A DNA stretch of 64,000 bases from Teratosphaeria epicoccoides (GCA_021401465.1 JADDMT010000051.1:124001-188000), one strand, 5' to 3'; counted from the first letter of the stretch, positions 32,901-46,770 are shown. A program made the numbers and translations. Notes: generated by a model not told the origin, from the sequence alone.

Positions 32901-35900
32901 CGAATTGGACTCGCGGTCCTCTTCCCAGCTCGATTGCCTCCTGAACGGCTAGGGGTTGGGATATCGTGCAATCCTGGATTGAAATGTTGACATCAAGGGA
33001 AAGATGCTCCAGAAGATGGATGTACAAAGTCATCAGTGATTCTGCCGCCATTTCAGTGTACAGCTGCTTTTGTGCGGTGATTTCGAGGAGACACGTGCCA
33101 TTTGACTGGTCAGTGATCCCAAACGTAAGGTCGTAAGGATTTCTTGCATCATCTGCTGAGCTGAGCAGCAGGTCGCAATTACCAAGTGGCCGCTGAAGTA
33201 CGTCTCCCATGCGATAGTTGACAACGACTTGGAAAAGAGGGCTGTGACTAGGCGAGCGGGGCACTTTGAGGGCATCCAGAATATGGTCGAACGGCACACT
33301 GGAGTGCGACAACGAAGCGAGTGCCTTCTGCGATGTCCGGCGGACAAGTTCTGCGAACGAAATGTCTTGGTACACCTCGAACTTCATAGGCAGTAGATTG
33401 AGGAAGAAGCCAACGGTCCCAGCATACCTATCGTCCGTACGGTTAGCATCCGCTACGCCAATGCACAGACGACTCTGATCAAGAAGGTGTGCGAAGATTA
33501 TCTGGACGATGGCCAGATGGAAGTGGAATGGCGTCGCTCGCAGCTTCTGGCCTGCTTGTTTGATGGCAGAAACGACGTGACTCTCGAGTCTCCGGCTGAC
33601 TACGTGACTTTCAAAGTGGCGCAAAGTCTCTCGCTTTGTGACACTAGCCATTGGTAGCAGAGGCATGACTTGCGGGAGGTCGGCATGCTCTTTCCGCCAG
33701 AACTCGATATCCTCTTCGAAGGATCCAATTTCGGTGGCGCGCAACAACGCCTTCGAATAGTCAGAATAGTCAACGCATGCAGGAAGTTGTCGCGTCTGGT
33801 AGATACTGTCCAGATCTTTGAGAAAGATGTGCCAGCTGACGCCGTCCAGGACAATGTGGTGGTAGCCGAATATGAGCACGTGGTGATCAGGTAGCTCCAC
33901 TATCGTCGCTCCAAATGCACGACCATGCTCAAGGTCCCAGACTGTATTCTTGAGAGCAGCATACTCTCGATGCACAGCGGACTCGTCTCCATTCTCGAGA
34001 AACTTGGGAGTCCAAGAGGGCGCAGCAAGGATACCTTGCATGAGTGAACCCTTCTCGTCTTCAAAGAACATCGTCCGCAATGAGCTGTGCCGCCTGTAGA
34101 CACTTGCCAACGCAAGTCTCAATTGAGCGACGTTGAGAGGTCCGTGGATTCCATAGGCCACAGTCACATTGTACGTTGTTCGATCGGCCAGGTACTTGGT
34201 TAAAAACCAGAGACGCGACTGTGCGTAGGACGCAGGATGTTGCTCATATATGAGCGGTGGTGATGACGAGTTCGAAGCGTCAAAGGTTTCCAGTGAAGTT
34301 GTGACGTCCGTGAGGCTTGTGTCGGCGGTACTCGATAGTCCTGTAGAGAGCTCAAAGCTGCTGTCTGCGAAGTGACTCGTCATTGATGGTATGCTCAGGC
34401 TTTCACTGCCAGCTTCTGAAGGTGGCGTCTCAGCCTGGGCGCCTGCTAAACTTCCTGGAGGTGTTTCAAGTCGAGCACGCTCATCGTAAATTTTGACGTT
34501 GGCCGCTTTCGGGGACTGTGAGAGACCTGGTGGATTCAACCTGGATGCCAGGAATCTTTTTGTGGCCTCGGCACAGAGCTCAGCCACGGTATCTCCCGAA
34601 AGGACTTTAAGGACGGGTAGGTCTACTTGCAATTCTTTCGAAAACCAGCCTCTTATCTCGATGGCGAGCAGCGAATCGCAACCCAGGTCAAGAAGCGGAA
34701 CGTTGACATTTACACTGCCTGACGGCAATTGCATCATGGCCTCCAATTTGCGTGAAAAGCACGCTTCTACCACTTTCGTACTTGCATCTTCTGTTCCTGC
34801 ATCCTCCACTTCTTGGCGCAGATTGGTGGATCCCACGCGTACGTTAGATTGATGTTCCCTGCTGGCCTCTATACGCACGTAGTGTGACATACGGGGGTTA
34901 CCTTCCCATGGTGGGCGGACATCAGCGAGAGCTGACTTAGAAAAGGGCTCTAGACCAACGATGAGGTCGTTTTCATGACGAGAACCAGCCTCGCCTCCTA
35001 GAATAGCCTGCGCAAAAGAGTGGTGCAGATCAGATTCCGAAAGCGGCATAAAAAACAGCCTGCGAAGTCGTTCTTCCATAGCCACACCGGTCTTTGCCAC
35101 GTACCCGATGTCTGTGACCAACCCAATATGTAGGACGGATCCTGCCAGGCCCTGTTGGCGCCGTCGAGCAACCAGGCTTGACATGAACAGATTCGCCGCG
35201 TGATAATTGGACTGACCAGCATTCCCAATTATGCTAGCAAGTGAAGAAAGGAGGATGAAGAAGTCGAGGGGCTCGTTTCCAAAAGCTTCATTCAGAATGC
35301 GAGAGCCTTCGACCTTGGGCCGCAAGCACGTCTCCATACTCTGGACGTCCATATCCAAGAATAGCTTGTCGGAGAGGACCATGCTCGCATTGCACACGCC
35401 CGCGATACGTGGCATGCTCGAACGAAGCTTAGCGAGCAGGGATCGTACAGATTCTTCATCCGCCACGTCGGCGGAGAACACTTGAACGTTCACGCCCTGT
35501 CGCTCCATATCTTCGATCCAGGCCCGATTCACAGCTGGTTTGCGACTTGCCAAAGCTATATGTCGTGCGCCGCTCTTGACCATCCAACGACTCAACGAAA
35601 GGCCCATTTCTCCCGTCATTCCTACCAAGAGGTAGGTGGATGCCGGAGATAGCAGCTTCGTCGTGTCCAGGGTGGGTGTGCGAATGGTCAGCACGTCCGG
35701 GCTGGTCCAGTCGGTGATTGTGTGTGGTGCCAACGCCATCAATGGTCTGGAGCTAGCTTCTTGTGCCCGGACAACCAACAAATCTTGGCATCCAGAGAGT
35801 TGCAACTGCTTTTGCTCGGTAACAGAACGAAGTTGCACGTCGCTTTCCAGCAAGTTCACAAGATCTTGAGTTGTTAGAACGAGGGTGCTAAACGGCAATA

Positions 35901-38900
35901 ATGATACAAGCCTAGACCCAGTTGACTTCGAGAAATCTACAAAAGCGTTCACGTCATGAGGCAATTGCCGCTTTAAGCTTCTTTCAGTTGAGGCTGGATG
36001 TATGACACAGTATCTCTCCGTGGATGACCCGTTCCGGAACGTCGTAAAGAAGAGGTTCTGCTTTGGAGGCCTGGCAACAGACGTGATGGCCATCAACAGC
36101 GGCTCGGACGCCTCATGAATCACAATCGTCCCTTGCTTGGGAAGCCAGTCCAACAACTGGAGCGCGATGAAGTTAAAGCCCACGTTCCAAAGTAGCCTTG
36201 GAGATACCGGCTCAGGGTGATCGATATTGACGAGCCTGTCCCCTGGAAGATGTAGAATAGACATGTTCCGCGAACTTAGCGCCAGTGCCAGCTGACCAGA
36301 GGCTTGTTCGGTGCCTATGCTCAGATACATGGCAACACTCTCCGAAGCTGCAAGCAGCATGGTGTACATGACCTGCAATGTGGCGCTGCCGGGCTGTTGC
36401 TTTCCAGCCGTCGCAACTGTTGGATCCAGAGCCAGCTCAAGACCGGCGTCGCATGATCGCATCTCCAGACAATGTTCTCGTGCAGAGACTTGTAGTCCAA
36501 TGAACCGTCGACTCGCGTTGTACACACAATTCAATCTTTCGTGTGGCTGTACCCGAGGTATCCAGACCTCGTCGTCAACTATGTTGATCTCTGGCTCTGC
36601 GACCAACAAGCGATCAGGATCCTTCGATTCACGGTCTGAAGTGATTTGCAAGCGTAAGAATGCGTGCACAATGCCTCTCGCATCATTGACTACATTGCGG
36701 CTGCCATCGAGGTCGACAAACTGGAGGCAAAGGTCTGGAATCTCTGTTGCAAGCGCTCTGCCCACTCCGACCATCATATTGGACTCCGGTGACGCCGAAC
36801 GCCGGCCGCTTGTCACCCAGAGAAGTTTCCGTGCGCTTGCGAAGATGCTCTTCAATGCTGACAATTTTCGCTCCGTAACGCCGTTGACGAATAGAGGCTG
36901 CTCGAGCTCTTGCAGGAACAAGACAGAGCTGCGCGGCCCAAGGCTGTCGCTGTGTAAAGCATCAAGGTCTTTGATGATCTTCGTCCTGTGGTTCCACGGT
37001 TTGAGCAGTTTTCGAATTTCATTGACGAGGCGTGATCCTGACAGCGTCTTGCCTCCGAAGACTGCGAGGTTTTGTGGCACTTCGAGATCATCAAGATGTA
37101 GCAGTGGTTCTCTCAGCCTTTCAAGTGTCTCGTCGATTGCTTGGGACACCATTAGTGAGAAAGAATGCCGTGATTCATCCTGCATGTCATGCATGATATG
37201 GTCGACGCCAGAAAATCCAGTATCGCGGAGAAGTTCGTCCCAGTCCATCTCAGAGATTGCAGGCGACATTCTGCGACCCTCAGGCGCACCGTACCACCAT
37301 CCGGGCAACCCTCCCATAATGAACTGCGTTCTCAAAATCTGCAAGCCAGTGATTTCCATGAGTATGAGGTAGCCTCCAGGCTTCAAGAGGGATCGAACAT
37401 TTCGCATGGTCTCGTTGAGGCATCTCGTAGCGTGCAGAACGTTCGAAGCAATGACAATATCGTAGCAATGATACTCAAAGCCCTGCGCGCTTACATCCTT
37501 CTCGATGTCAAGGACTTTGAATGTCATACTGTTGGAATACTCCGCAAAGGTGTCTGCGGCCTTGGTGAAGAAGCCCGTGGAGACGTCAGTGAAAGTGTAT
37601 GATGCGTATTTGCAACCAATAGATGCAAGAACGCTGCGGGTCGTACCACCAGTGCCCGCCCCTACCTCCAATAGCTTGGCTTGTGGGTACTTTGTGGAAA
37701 TCTGCTTGACTGTCTCGGAGATGGCGGTGTTGATATGCGAGAATCCATAGCCTTCCAGATAAAACCGATTTAGCAAGTCGTCCTGGAGCATCACCTCCAG
37801 GAGTTGGGTGTCACTTGTAAGCACCGAGTATAAGTTCTGACCAACGGCGTGTATGAGACGCATGTCTGCTCTGTCCTCATATGGCCTGGAAATCGCGTCA
37901 ATTTTCATTTCCGAGTCGTCCAGCCATTCCGGCTTTGTGACTGGATGCATGCCATCCCGTGTAGCATGAATTGCTGCGTTAGCCACATTTACCATCAGGC
38001 GATGGTGGTGCTTGCAAGTCTCGAGCTCATCTGGCGTCAAAGTCGTAATCAATCTCTGCCAGTAGAACAATGAAGTCCTGTCAAGAGCTTCGACCAGGTC
38101 ATGGTCGTCCTGCATTCGGGGCTCTGTGTTCCCATTTGTGAGTCCAGATGCAATATCCTTCGTCCAGACTGTGCTCGAAAATAACAGCTTATCATTCTCT
38201 GGCGACGGTTCTGATACTGCCTGCATGACGATGCCTTCGACTTGGAGTAAGGCGCCAGCCGAGTTTCCGGCATAGATGCTGATGTCACCGGCAAGACGTG
38301 TCGACGTTGCGGTCTCGACGAAGGCGTCCATTTCCATGTCAACGACGCTGTTTGGCGCCGTGAAATCAGCAGCAGCATTGAGGGACAGCCTCTTGATCTG
38401 TACTGGCAGATAAGGCGCCCAAATCTGACCACTGGCCGGAGACGAAAATGCCACGTAGAGTGACTGAAAAGCTACATCCAGGAGCCCCGGATGTATCAAG
38501 TACTCGGATCCGACGTCCGAGCCATTCCACGATGCAGAGACTGCAGCGCTTCCGAGTGACCTACACGCACCTTTCATTTGACAGAAAAGCCCTTGGTAGT
38601 CCAAGCCCACTTTGGCCATTGCTGTGTAAAATCTTCCAACATCGACAGGCACCATATCTGGCGCTGACGCTTGTCTTGGCGGGAGAGAACTGTCAGATGG
38701 CTGGCCGAAGACAAGTCGTATCCGACCTGTACAAGTTGTTACCAGACCAAGCCGGCCAGCCTCATCGGAGCACGATAAGCAAGAGAAATCGGCAACAAGA
38801 GTCTCTTTGCTTCCAAGATGCTCGATTATGCTGCAGCTGAAAACTAATTCCACACCAGCTGAATTATCAGGAATGACGATGGCTCGCTTCAATTCGACGC

Positions 38901-41900
38901 TCTCCAGCTGGTACAACGTGATCGGGCGGTCCCCAGCCATCTGTCTTGCAGCTTCCAAGGCCATAACAACGTACGCTGCTCCAGGAAAAAGAATCTGGCC
39001 CTGGAAGACGTGCTGTCTCAGCCATGCGATCTCTTCGTTTCGCAGGAAATTCCTCCACCGAGGACTGTCGTCTGAGTCGTCAGCCATCCTACGGCCCAAG
39101 AGCTCATGAGCGTAATCTTGCTGAAGGCGGTATCTCCGCGAGATTCGCGACTCCTTCCAGAATTCCTGCCGATGATCCCAGGCATAAGTAGGTAGATCTT
39201 TGACGGTCGTAGCTTTTGGTAGACTGAAAGCAGAGCGATATGCGCTGAAATTGACATGATTTGGTCCAAGTAGCGACCATAGGAATCCAACAGCACCCGA
39301 CAAAGCTTCCACTTCGCTGTCTCCGCGGCGCATCAGTCCAGCATAAGCTGGTGCGTAGCCTAATGCACTTTTTAGTGTCTGCTCTGTTGGCCCTTTGAGC
39401 GCAGGATGTGGGCCAATTTCTAGCACCATGTCAAAAGGGCCGCCATTCCAGATCGACGACTCAATCGCTTGTGAGAAAAGGACCGGATTGCGCATGTTGT
39501 CAACCCAATACTGATCTCGAAGCTCGGAAAAGTCGTCCGGGTAAGGATCGCCGTAGACGCTTGATATCCAAGTACAGTCTTCACGTGCAGGTAGGATGTT
39601 GATTCGACATGCCCTTAGGGACTGGAGATACGGAATGCTGCAGGGATCCATGTGATGTGAGTGATAAGCCGTATGTGTATGGAGAATGCGCGCAAAGACT
39701 TTGTCCTGGTCAAGCAAGGCCTTAGCCTCCTCGATGGCGTCTTCGTCACCCGACAGTGTAACGCTCGCCGGCGAATTACTTGCCGCGACGACGATGCGAT
39801 CTTGAAAAGCTGCTTTTGATAAGAAGAGACACGCATCGCTGTGAGACATGCCAACAGCCATCATCTTGCCGGATTTTCCATGTGCGCCACAAGCCAGCGT
39901 GCTTGCGTGCAGGCCACGATAGTATGAGATTTGCATTGCCGCTGCTTCACTAATAATGCCAGCTGCACATGCAGCGGCAATCTCGCCCGATGAGTGACCC
40001 ACGACAGCGTGCAGCCTGATACTCGCACGTTGGAGGATTGACAGTAATCCTAGCTGTACGGCAGTGCAAAGTGGTTGTGCTATGGCAGCCTCTGACACTC
40101 TGGATACCGGCTCTTCGGCCATCAGCTCGGCCATTAGAGACCAGGCCGGTGGATCTGAGAGAGCTGCTAGAACGGCTTCACATGCTTCTATGCATTCGCG
40201 AAAGATCGGTGAAGTCTCCACAAGTCCCTTGCCCATTGACGCCCATTGAGCACCTTGCCCGGTGAAGACGCCAAGGATGCCTGGCTCTTCGTGAGGGGTT
40301 TGAGGCCTTTTCTGAGCTTCTGTGACAGTACTTCCGCTAGCCGATGGATTGGATACGAAACGATCCATGAAATGCAGCAGTCTATCCTTATTAGAGCCCG
40401 AGAAGAATGTCCTGCATGGGAAAACGGAGCGGCTTTTCTGCAGAGTCCATCCTGCATCTTCAAGGTCCAAGTGCGGATGACAACGTATATGGTCTCGAAA
40501 GTTTGCTACAGAGGCGACAAGAGACGTATTCGAGTTCGCAGAGAACACTAGTGGCCCAATGAAGGACGAATCTCCCGAGGACTGCGGAAGGCTTTTCTGC
40601 GGCTTTACCGGACAAAAGCTCTCGACCAGGCAGTGCGCGTTCGTGCCACCAAATCCAAAACTGTTGACACTGACTCGCAAAGGTAAGTCTTCAGGTGACG
40701 GCCAAGGCAGCGCCTTCGTAGGTATTGTCAGATTCTCATAGAAAGGACTAATGTCGGGGTTGAGCTCGTTAAAGTGAAGATTTGGCGGGATGGTTCGATG
40801 TTTGATGGCGAGAAGCGCCTTCAAGACCCCTGCTAGGCCGGCACAGCCTTCAGTGTGACCTATGACAGTCTTGATAGAGCCGACGTAGAGCTGGCTGGTT
40901 GGCGGCTGAGGTGCACTGGTCGAAGATCCTTGAGGAAAGAAGGCCTCCCTGATGGCCTGTGCCTCTACTGGATCGCCAGCCAAAGTGCCGGTTCCGTGAC
41001 ACTCGAAAAATTGGCATCTGTCAGCAACAGGGTCGAGACCTGCTTTGTGGTATGTTTGTCGAATCAGGTTGGCCTGCGCAGAAAAGCTCGGGTTTGTAAT
41101 ACCTTTGGGCGAGCGACCATCCGAGTTGACACAAATCTCTCGGACAATGCCTTCGATGAGATCATCATCTGCCAGAGCCTGAGCAAGGGTCTTGAGAATG
41201 ACAGCTGCAAAGCCTTCTCCACGCGCATATCCATTAGCATCTTTGTCCCACATCCTGCAGCGCGAATCTGCTGAGAGCATGTGGAGCTTAGATTCAGCAA
41301 TGTACATGGAAGAGTCTAATATGAGATTCGCACCCGCAACTACCGCGGTGCTCGCATCTCCATTTCGTAAACCCTGGACCGCTTGATGAAGGGCCACTAA
41401 CGAGCTTGAGCATGCGGTATCTGTTGTCACTGAGGCTCCCTTCAAGTTGAAAAAATAGGATATCCTGTTCGACAGAATGCTTCGTGTCGTGCCAGTGGCA
41501 TGGTGGGAGAGCATTGCCTCCGGGTCGCGTAATTGGATATCCGAATAGTCAGCGTTCATGGCGCCAACATGGACAGAAGTCTGCGATCCTGAAACATCCT
41601 CGAGTCGATATCCCGCAGTCTCAAAAGCTTCGTACACAGTCTCAAGCAAAATCCTTTGTTGTGGATCCATGCCTTCGGCTTCTTTTGGGCTAATTTTGAA
41701 GAACGAGGCATCGAAGAGCCTGCAATCCTCGGACAGAAGATATGCGTGACCCTGGACATCAGTGGCGCCGTGATGTTCACCATTTGGATTGTAAAAGCGA
41801 GAGAGATTGAGTCTGTCGGGTGGAATTTTGGTGTCAAGATCTCTGGGCTCGTGTAACAGGTCCCAGAGCTTAGACGGTGAAGATGCTCCTCCAGGGAAGC

Positions 41901-41937
41901 GACAGGCGGCGCCAATGATGGCGATCGGTTGAGCCAT
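29972..41937 (-). CDS. Hybrid highly reducing PKS-NRPS
   Basis: Two exons, 32415-41937 and 29972-32358, give 3,969 aa. The 56-bp intron (GTGAGT, TATAG) interrupts the adenylation motif YTSGTTG-VPKG. Domains by residue: KS 1-440 (Cys176 in DTACSSSL, His314, His361); AT 555-870 (Ser649 in GHSSGE); DH 940-1225 (His976, Asp1154); methyltransferase 1380-1560 (LLEVGAGTGGTT, intact); degenerate ER about 1620-2080 with no NADPH loop; KR 2095-2330 (GMTGEMG, Tyr2245); ACP Ser2422; condensation 2565-3000 (HHIVLDG at 2693); adenylation about 3030-3540 (CYGPTE); thiolation Ser3580 (GGNSMM); terminal reductase-like domain from 3660. In the last domain the usual catalytic Tyr of YxxxK is Phe3808 (FTASK, Lys3812 kept) and the nucleotide loop reads TGSTSFVG. 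This suggests Dieckmann release of a tetramic acid rather than reduction. The missing ER function fits the trans-ER gene at 46.8 kb. Amino acid specificity is undetermined. Confidence 0.95.
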
Positions 41938-42616
41938 TGTAGATGGGACGGAACACAGTGACGAATCTGCTTCGCGAAGCTCAAGGCTTCAAATCTGGTG
42001 AATGTGTCCACGTGACGATCCTACCTGGCACTGTCCGCCGACGCTGCTTGGCGTTGTAGCGTATATGCTTCACCCAAGAATGGAAACGCAAGCCCAGGCC
42101 TACCCAGAGGACAGTGGCGAAGCCAGAATAATTTGCCGTGTTCCCGCCGCACTGTCGCCGCATGGTCGCTGCATGTCTTTGGGGAGCCCGCTGCGGAGAT
42201 GGCTTGCATCCCAAGGCGGCGGGCTCGTCCCAAGCTGACATGAGATTTTTCAGCATCTTGACAAACCGAAGGATGCGTACCGGTCAACATTGATTAGCCG
42301 CGCGGTGTTTTCGGAGAGCGGCAATTTCCGTGCAGTCCGCTATCCGCTCTCCGTCGATGAAGCGAGTTGCAAGGATGTCCGCCCCGAAGGCCGAGCCGCC
42401 CTCGGCAATTTCACGTCATCAGACGAACCGGGCCAGAGATTGGGAATGTCCCTATTGGTTCGAGCCCACGTTGCGAGAAACATAGAGGCCCAGTCCAGCC
42501 GTTGCTGCTGAGAAAGGGAGTGTGTGTGTTATCCAGCGATATCCTCAGAGCGACGCCAGCACTGCGTTCCTTTGATTCAACAATCGCTGTCAAACCGACG
42601 GCGATATTTCGACGCA
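41938..42616. promoter_or_regulatory. Divergent promoter of PKS-NRPS and P450-1, with CGG-N6-CCG site
   Basis: The 679-bp space separates two divergently transcribed cluster genes. At 42319-42330 lies the inverted triplet CGGCAATTTCCG, a CGG-N6-CCG arrangement of the kind bound by Zn2Cys6 dimers. Its core AATTTCCGT resembles sites in two other cluster promoters (46592 and 56558). Binding is inferred. Confidence 0.5.
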
Positions 42617-44247
42617 ATGACTGATTCGCAATGGCAAATCTTCATTCTGGCTGCCATGGGCATATTCCTTCTAATTGCGCTGAAGTGGATTGTCGAAAGG
42701 ATACATCATCGCCGTCAGATGCGAGAAAAAGGCTGTGGCGATATACCGACATATCCTCACATTGACCCAATATTTGGCCTCGATATTCCCTTGGGGATGG
42801 CCAAATCGTTGAAGGAAGATTATTTCCTGGTCTGGCTGAACAGAATCCACAAGGGCTTGCCAAAGACATTCGTGATAAATTTTGTCCGGTCCCGTTTCAT
42901 CTGGACGATTGAATCTGAGAACATGAAATCGATGTCGGCCCTGAACTGGCAAGACTTTGCTGTTGGACCTATGAGACGAAACAATAAAGCCACTCATCCT
43001 TTTGCCGACAAAGGTGTAAACACGGTGGATGGAAAGGAGTGGGAATTCAGCCGGTTTCTGATCAAGCCCTTCTTCATGCGAGAAGGCTACACGAACACGC
43101 GACGGCTCGCGCCACATGTCGATCGACTGTTCAACAGCTTTCCAGAGGATGGCGAGGCTTTCGATATTCAGAAGCGTATTCAACTATGGGTGAGTCCAGG
43201 GGATCCTTACATGACCGTGAAGTAAGTTGACACAAGACAGTTCCTGGACACCACTACTGAGTTCCTGTTCGGTGAATCCATTGAAAGCCAAGTATTTCCC
43301 GAACGGGCCCAGATCTGTTGGGCCATGGTGGACGTTCTGCGAGGCTTGCGGCTGCGGCTGCAGTGGTATAAGTATCTCTTCCTCTTCCGCCACCAGTCAT
43401 GGCTGGACGCTGTAGATGTTGTTCACAGGTACTTGAACGGTCATATAGACCGTACCTTTGCCGAACTGGAGGATTTTGAGCGTCTTGGCAAAAGCCCCGA
43501 GCAAGCTGACCGCACGGATCTTTTGTGGTATATGGCATCCAATTTGAAGGATAAAGAAGCGCTGCGATCGCAGATTTGCCTAATCTTTGTTCCTAACAAC
43601 GACACCACGTCGATTTTCATCAGCCACATACTTTGGAACCTTGCGCGAAGACCGGATATTTACGCAAAATGCCGGGCAGAGGTTGAGGAGCATGGAACTG
43701 CGGAGTTGACATTCGATGCATTGCGCAACATGAAGTACTTGAACGCGGTCATGAACGAGAGTATGTCCGTCATGCACCGCGGTCATAGCCTTTTGCTGAC
43801 AAGCTGGTACTAGCTCACAGGCTCTTTCCCAACGGAGTGACGCAAGTACGCAAATGCATCAGGGACACCACCCTCCCCGTGGGCGGTGGCCGCGACGGCA
43901 AATCCCCGATCTATGTTCGGAAGGGCGACGTAGTCCAGGTCAATAAGAACGTGCTCCATCGTGATCCTGACATCTGGGGACCGGACGCGGCCGAATTCAA
44001 GCCGGAACGGTGGGCGAATCTGCGGCCATACTGGAACTTTGTCCCATTCGGCGGAGGCCCTCGTCGTTGTCCGGCGCAAATGCTCGTCACTGCCGAGACC
44101 AGCTATGTGCTGGCTAGGCTCATGCAGCGCTATAAGCGCATCGAGGCGCGAGACCCCAGACCTTATGTTGGCGTCATGCGGGTCGGGCCCTCCAACAAGA
44201 CCGGTGTTCAGGTGGCCTTATTCCAAGACGAAAAGCATTCGGCTTGA
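42617..44247 (+). CDS. Cytochrome P450 (CYP52-like), cluster oxidase
   Basis: Three exons (42617-43189, 43241-43760, 43814-44247) encode 508 aa. There is an N-terminal membrane anchor at residues 6-24 (WQIFILAAMGIFLLIALKW) and a basic linker. Helix I contains FVPNNDTTS. Splicing of intron 2 restores the ExxR motif as ETHR followed by LFPNGVTQVRKC. The PERW motif is present, and the heme loop is FVPFGGGPRRCPAQ with the axial Cys. The substrate-recognition style (VLPVGGGxDGKSPxxVxKGD) is that of CYP52-clan fatty-chain hydroxylases, hinting at oxidation of the polyketide chain. It shares its promoter with the PKS-NRPS. Exact reaction is unknown. Confidence 0.9.
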
Positions 44248-44520
44248 TTGGATGTTGCAGTATGACTTATTGTTCACATGAAAACAACCTGAGCTTAGAC
44301 AGACATGACGTAACAATTGCTTACCAAATGGAAGCAGCCGTCTCTGCTTGATCCGGAAAGTGTTTCTGCACAGAAGACACCTGCTGTTGTGGTTATGGAT
44401 GTTGATTCTTTGAAGCTATCTAGAAAGGAGCTGCTAAGCTAAGTAGACCATCCATCTATCTGGTCTAAGCTTCCGCTTATGTAACACCTGCATCCACACT
44501 ATATCTGTAACGAATTCAAC

Positions 44521-46452
44521 CTACATCGACCGACGTATCGGTACAAACTCCACGGCACCATCATTATGCCCGACCGTCGCATGCACACTGCACGAAGAGA
44601 TTCGGTATCGTTGCAGCAAGGCGACCGCCGCCAGTTTGAAGATGGCATCGGCGAAGTGTTTGCCCAAGCAGCGACCGCTGTTGCCACCAACACCAAAGCG
44701 CATCAGCTGGTAGCGGCACTTCAACGGCGATATCGCCTCGAATCTCTCTGGGCAGAAGTCCAAGGCCGACGTGCCCCATGTCAGGGGATCTGTGTTCAGG
44801 CGTGCAGCATCGATGACGACTGCTGTGTTCGACGGAACGTGATAGCCTCCGATGCTTTTAGGCATTGCCGTGCATTCTGGCAGGGAGAAAGCTAGTATCG
44901 CGATCAACAGTCTGGCCTGTCTATTCCGGATGTGACGTTGGGGCTCACCGAATGCCGGACTGAAGCGCATACTCTCCATCACCACTCGATGAAGGAGGGT
45001 ACTCGTTCCGGCGACGTAATCCATCAAGTCTTGATTGCTTTGGATCTTCTTGCTGTCAATCTCATCGCGCAGGTACTCTTGACATGTTGGGTGGCCACCC
45101 AACTGGGTTATCATCGTGCGGAGAACCGCGGCGCTCACATCGATGTTGGCAAATAGGATCTCGTCCATGGTATGGAGGAACTAACAAAAAAATGTCGGTT
45201 TAGTACACCTCCTCCAAACGGGGTGGGTCACCCTACCTCTGTCTGGGTTATCTCTCGTGCCTCATCCGTGCCCCGGAAAATGCGCTCTGCTGGACAATCC
45301 AGACGCTCCTATACTGGCGTAAGCCTTGACCTATCACCTATTCTTGGTGACTCACTGTTCTTGCCCGAGTTATCAATCGCAAGTTGAATCGCTTCCACTC
45401 TCTGTTGTATTGCCTGGCTCGCCTCAAGGCTGCAAGGTCGGGCACGCTCCACCCTGAGGCCAGCCGAGTGTTCAGAATCACATCATGAAGAATGATCTCG
45501 TGCATCGAATTTAGCTCGAGCAGCTTCGAGTAAGCCTGTTTGAAGTCAGCTTCGTCTTGGGTTCATTGCCCTGGAGACCTGCCTCCTCGTCGAAGGTCTG
45601 ATTGTACAAATGGGCCGCCATGAGTCGAAACGGCAAAAACCTACACGAGTCTTTGACATTGTACGTGAAAGAGCCGTCTGCACCGACAGGAGATACACGG
45701 TCCGCTGCAAGGTTCTCGCACCATCTCTCAATCCCAGCCCAGAGTGACGGCAGCGCGTCGCGGCTTGCTTGGAACGAAAACTCGGGATCAAAGTGTTTCC
45801 GCATAGCCTTCCAGCGCTGACCATCTTTGACACCCACGGCCTGGCCAAGGATACTGAAGACATCAGTACTCGCTAGCCGTGAGCATACCGCAGACCTACC
45901 GGCCAAAGTATGCACCCATGTTGAGGTTGTGTGGCTTCGGATGGGCTATAGAGGGGTGAGCGGTCTCTCAGCAGGGCTTTCATTCATACTGTACCCACCG
46001 CTTGTGTCGTCCTTGTAGAAGTCTCGCAAATGATCGGGCCTCGAGATGACTAGCTCGCGCTGCGAGCCATTTCGAATTAAATAAGGCTTCTCGCCAGCCA
46101 AATCTCTGCCTCTTTGCGAGAGGTCGGAGCTAGCAGGGTCAATCAGCATTGCACCTGGAGCAGAGCACGTAACGTTATACCTGGCTGTGAATTTATCAAG
46201 GCGAGCATCGTTCGTCAGTTCCTGAATTCGATTTCCCTTGGTATCCAGAATTTGCGCTCCAGTGCGCCATTTTCGGGTCTGAGTGAAAACCAATGTCAGA
46301 AACAATGCAAGCGCAGTTACTGAGATCAGCTCGATGCGAGTCGCGGTCAATTCGTTGATTGCACCCTCGGTCGAGAGTGATTTTCTCAAGCAGTGATCGA
46401 GGCTGTACATAGCGAAGTCCTGGAATACAATTTGACGCAAGAGCGGAACCAC
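44521..46452 (-). CDS. Cytochrome P450, second cluster oxidase, seven exons with a GC-AG intron
   Basis: Seven coding exons reconstruct 536 aa: 45999-46452, 45900-45945, 45583-45853, 45356-45535, 45237-45308, 44949-45180 and 44521-44876. All phases agree. An N-terminal membrane segment lies near residues 41-58 (LISVTALALFLTLVFTQT). Conserved parts are KPHNLNMGAYFGR, GQRWKAMRKHFDPEFSF, FLHTMDEILFANIDVSAAVL (helix I), ExxR as ESMR, FCPERFE and the heme loop FGVGGNSGRCLGK. The intron at 45536-45582 uses a GC donor (GAG/GCAGGT) with a CTGAC branch point; without it the frame is broken. The gene is divergent to the trans-ER. In related tetramic-acid pathways a P450 performs ring expansion or N-hydroxylation; which applies here is unknown. 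Confidence 0.85.
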
Positions 46453-46770
46453 GAGGCCAATGGATCAAACGAACGCTTGGGTGGGCCTGACTCAGTGCAA
46501 TCGTAAGATGATATAGCGGCAATGGAAGAGCCAAGCTAATTGACATGATGCCCGTCCAACTCGCACATCGGGCGCTCTTGCTGCAAGGCCGAATTTTCCG
46601 TCTACGGGCATGCTTGTTGCTCCGGTGGGACCGAGATGAAAACCGACCACTTAGAGCTCCGCAAAACCAACAGCGAAGCGTTGTGTGGCGCTCGTCCAAC
46701 GATGAATTGGTCTCGGAAACTACATCAGCAGTTCTTCTGAACTTCACCTAGCTCATTGCACTTTTTCGAC
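46453..46770. promoter_or_regulatory. Divergent promoter of P450-2 and trans-ER, with TTTTCCGT motif
   Basis: The 318-bp divergent promoter contains CCGAATTTTCCG at 46589-46600, overlapping CCGTCTACGG (an inverted CCG/CGG pair) at 46598-46607. The 11-mer AATTTTCCGTC recurs exactly in the DUF3328/O-methyltransferase promoter. A role as the pathway regulator's binding site is inferred. Confidence 0.5.

Noticed and set aside
36311..37372. 353-aa plus-strand frame inside the PKS-NRPS
   Set aside because: Antisense shadow of the PKS coding sequence with no recognisable domain.
45511..45600. Apparent frameshift in P450-2
   Set aside because: A GC-AG intron with good branch point restores the frame and the conserved sequence, so the gene need not be broken.
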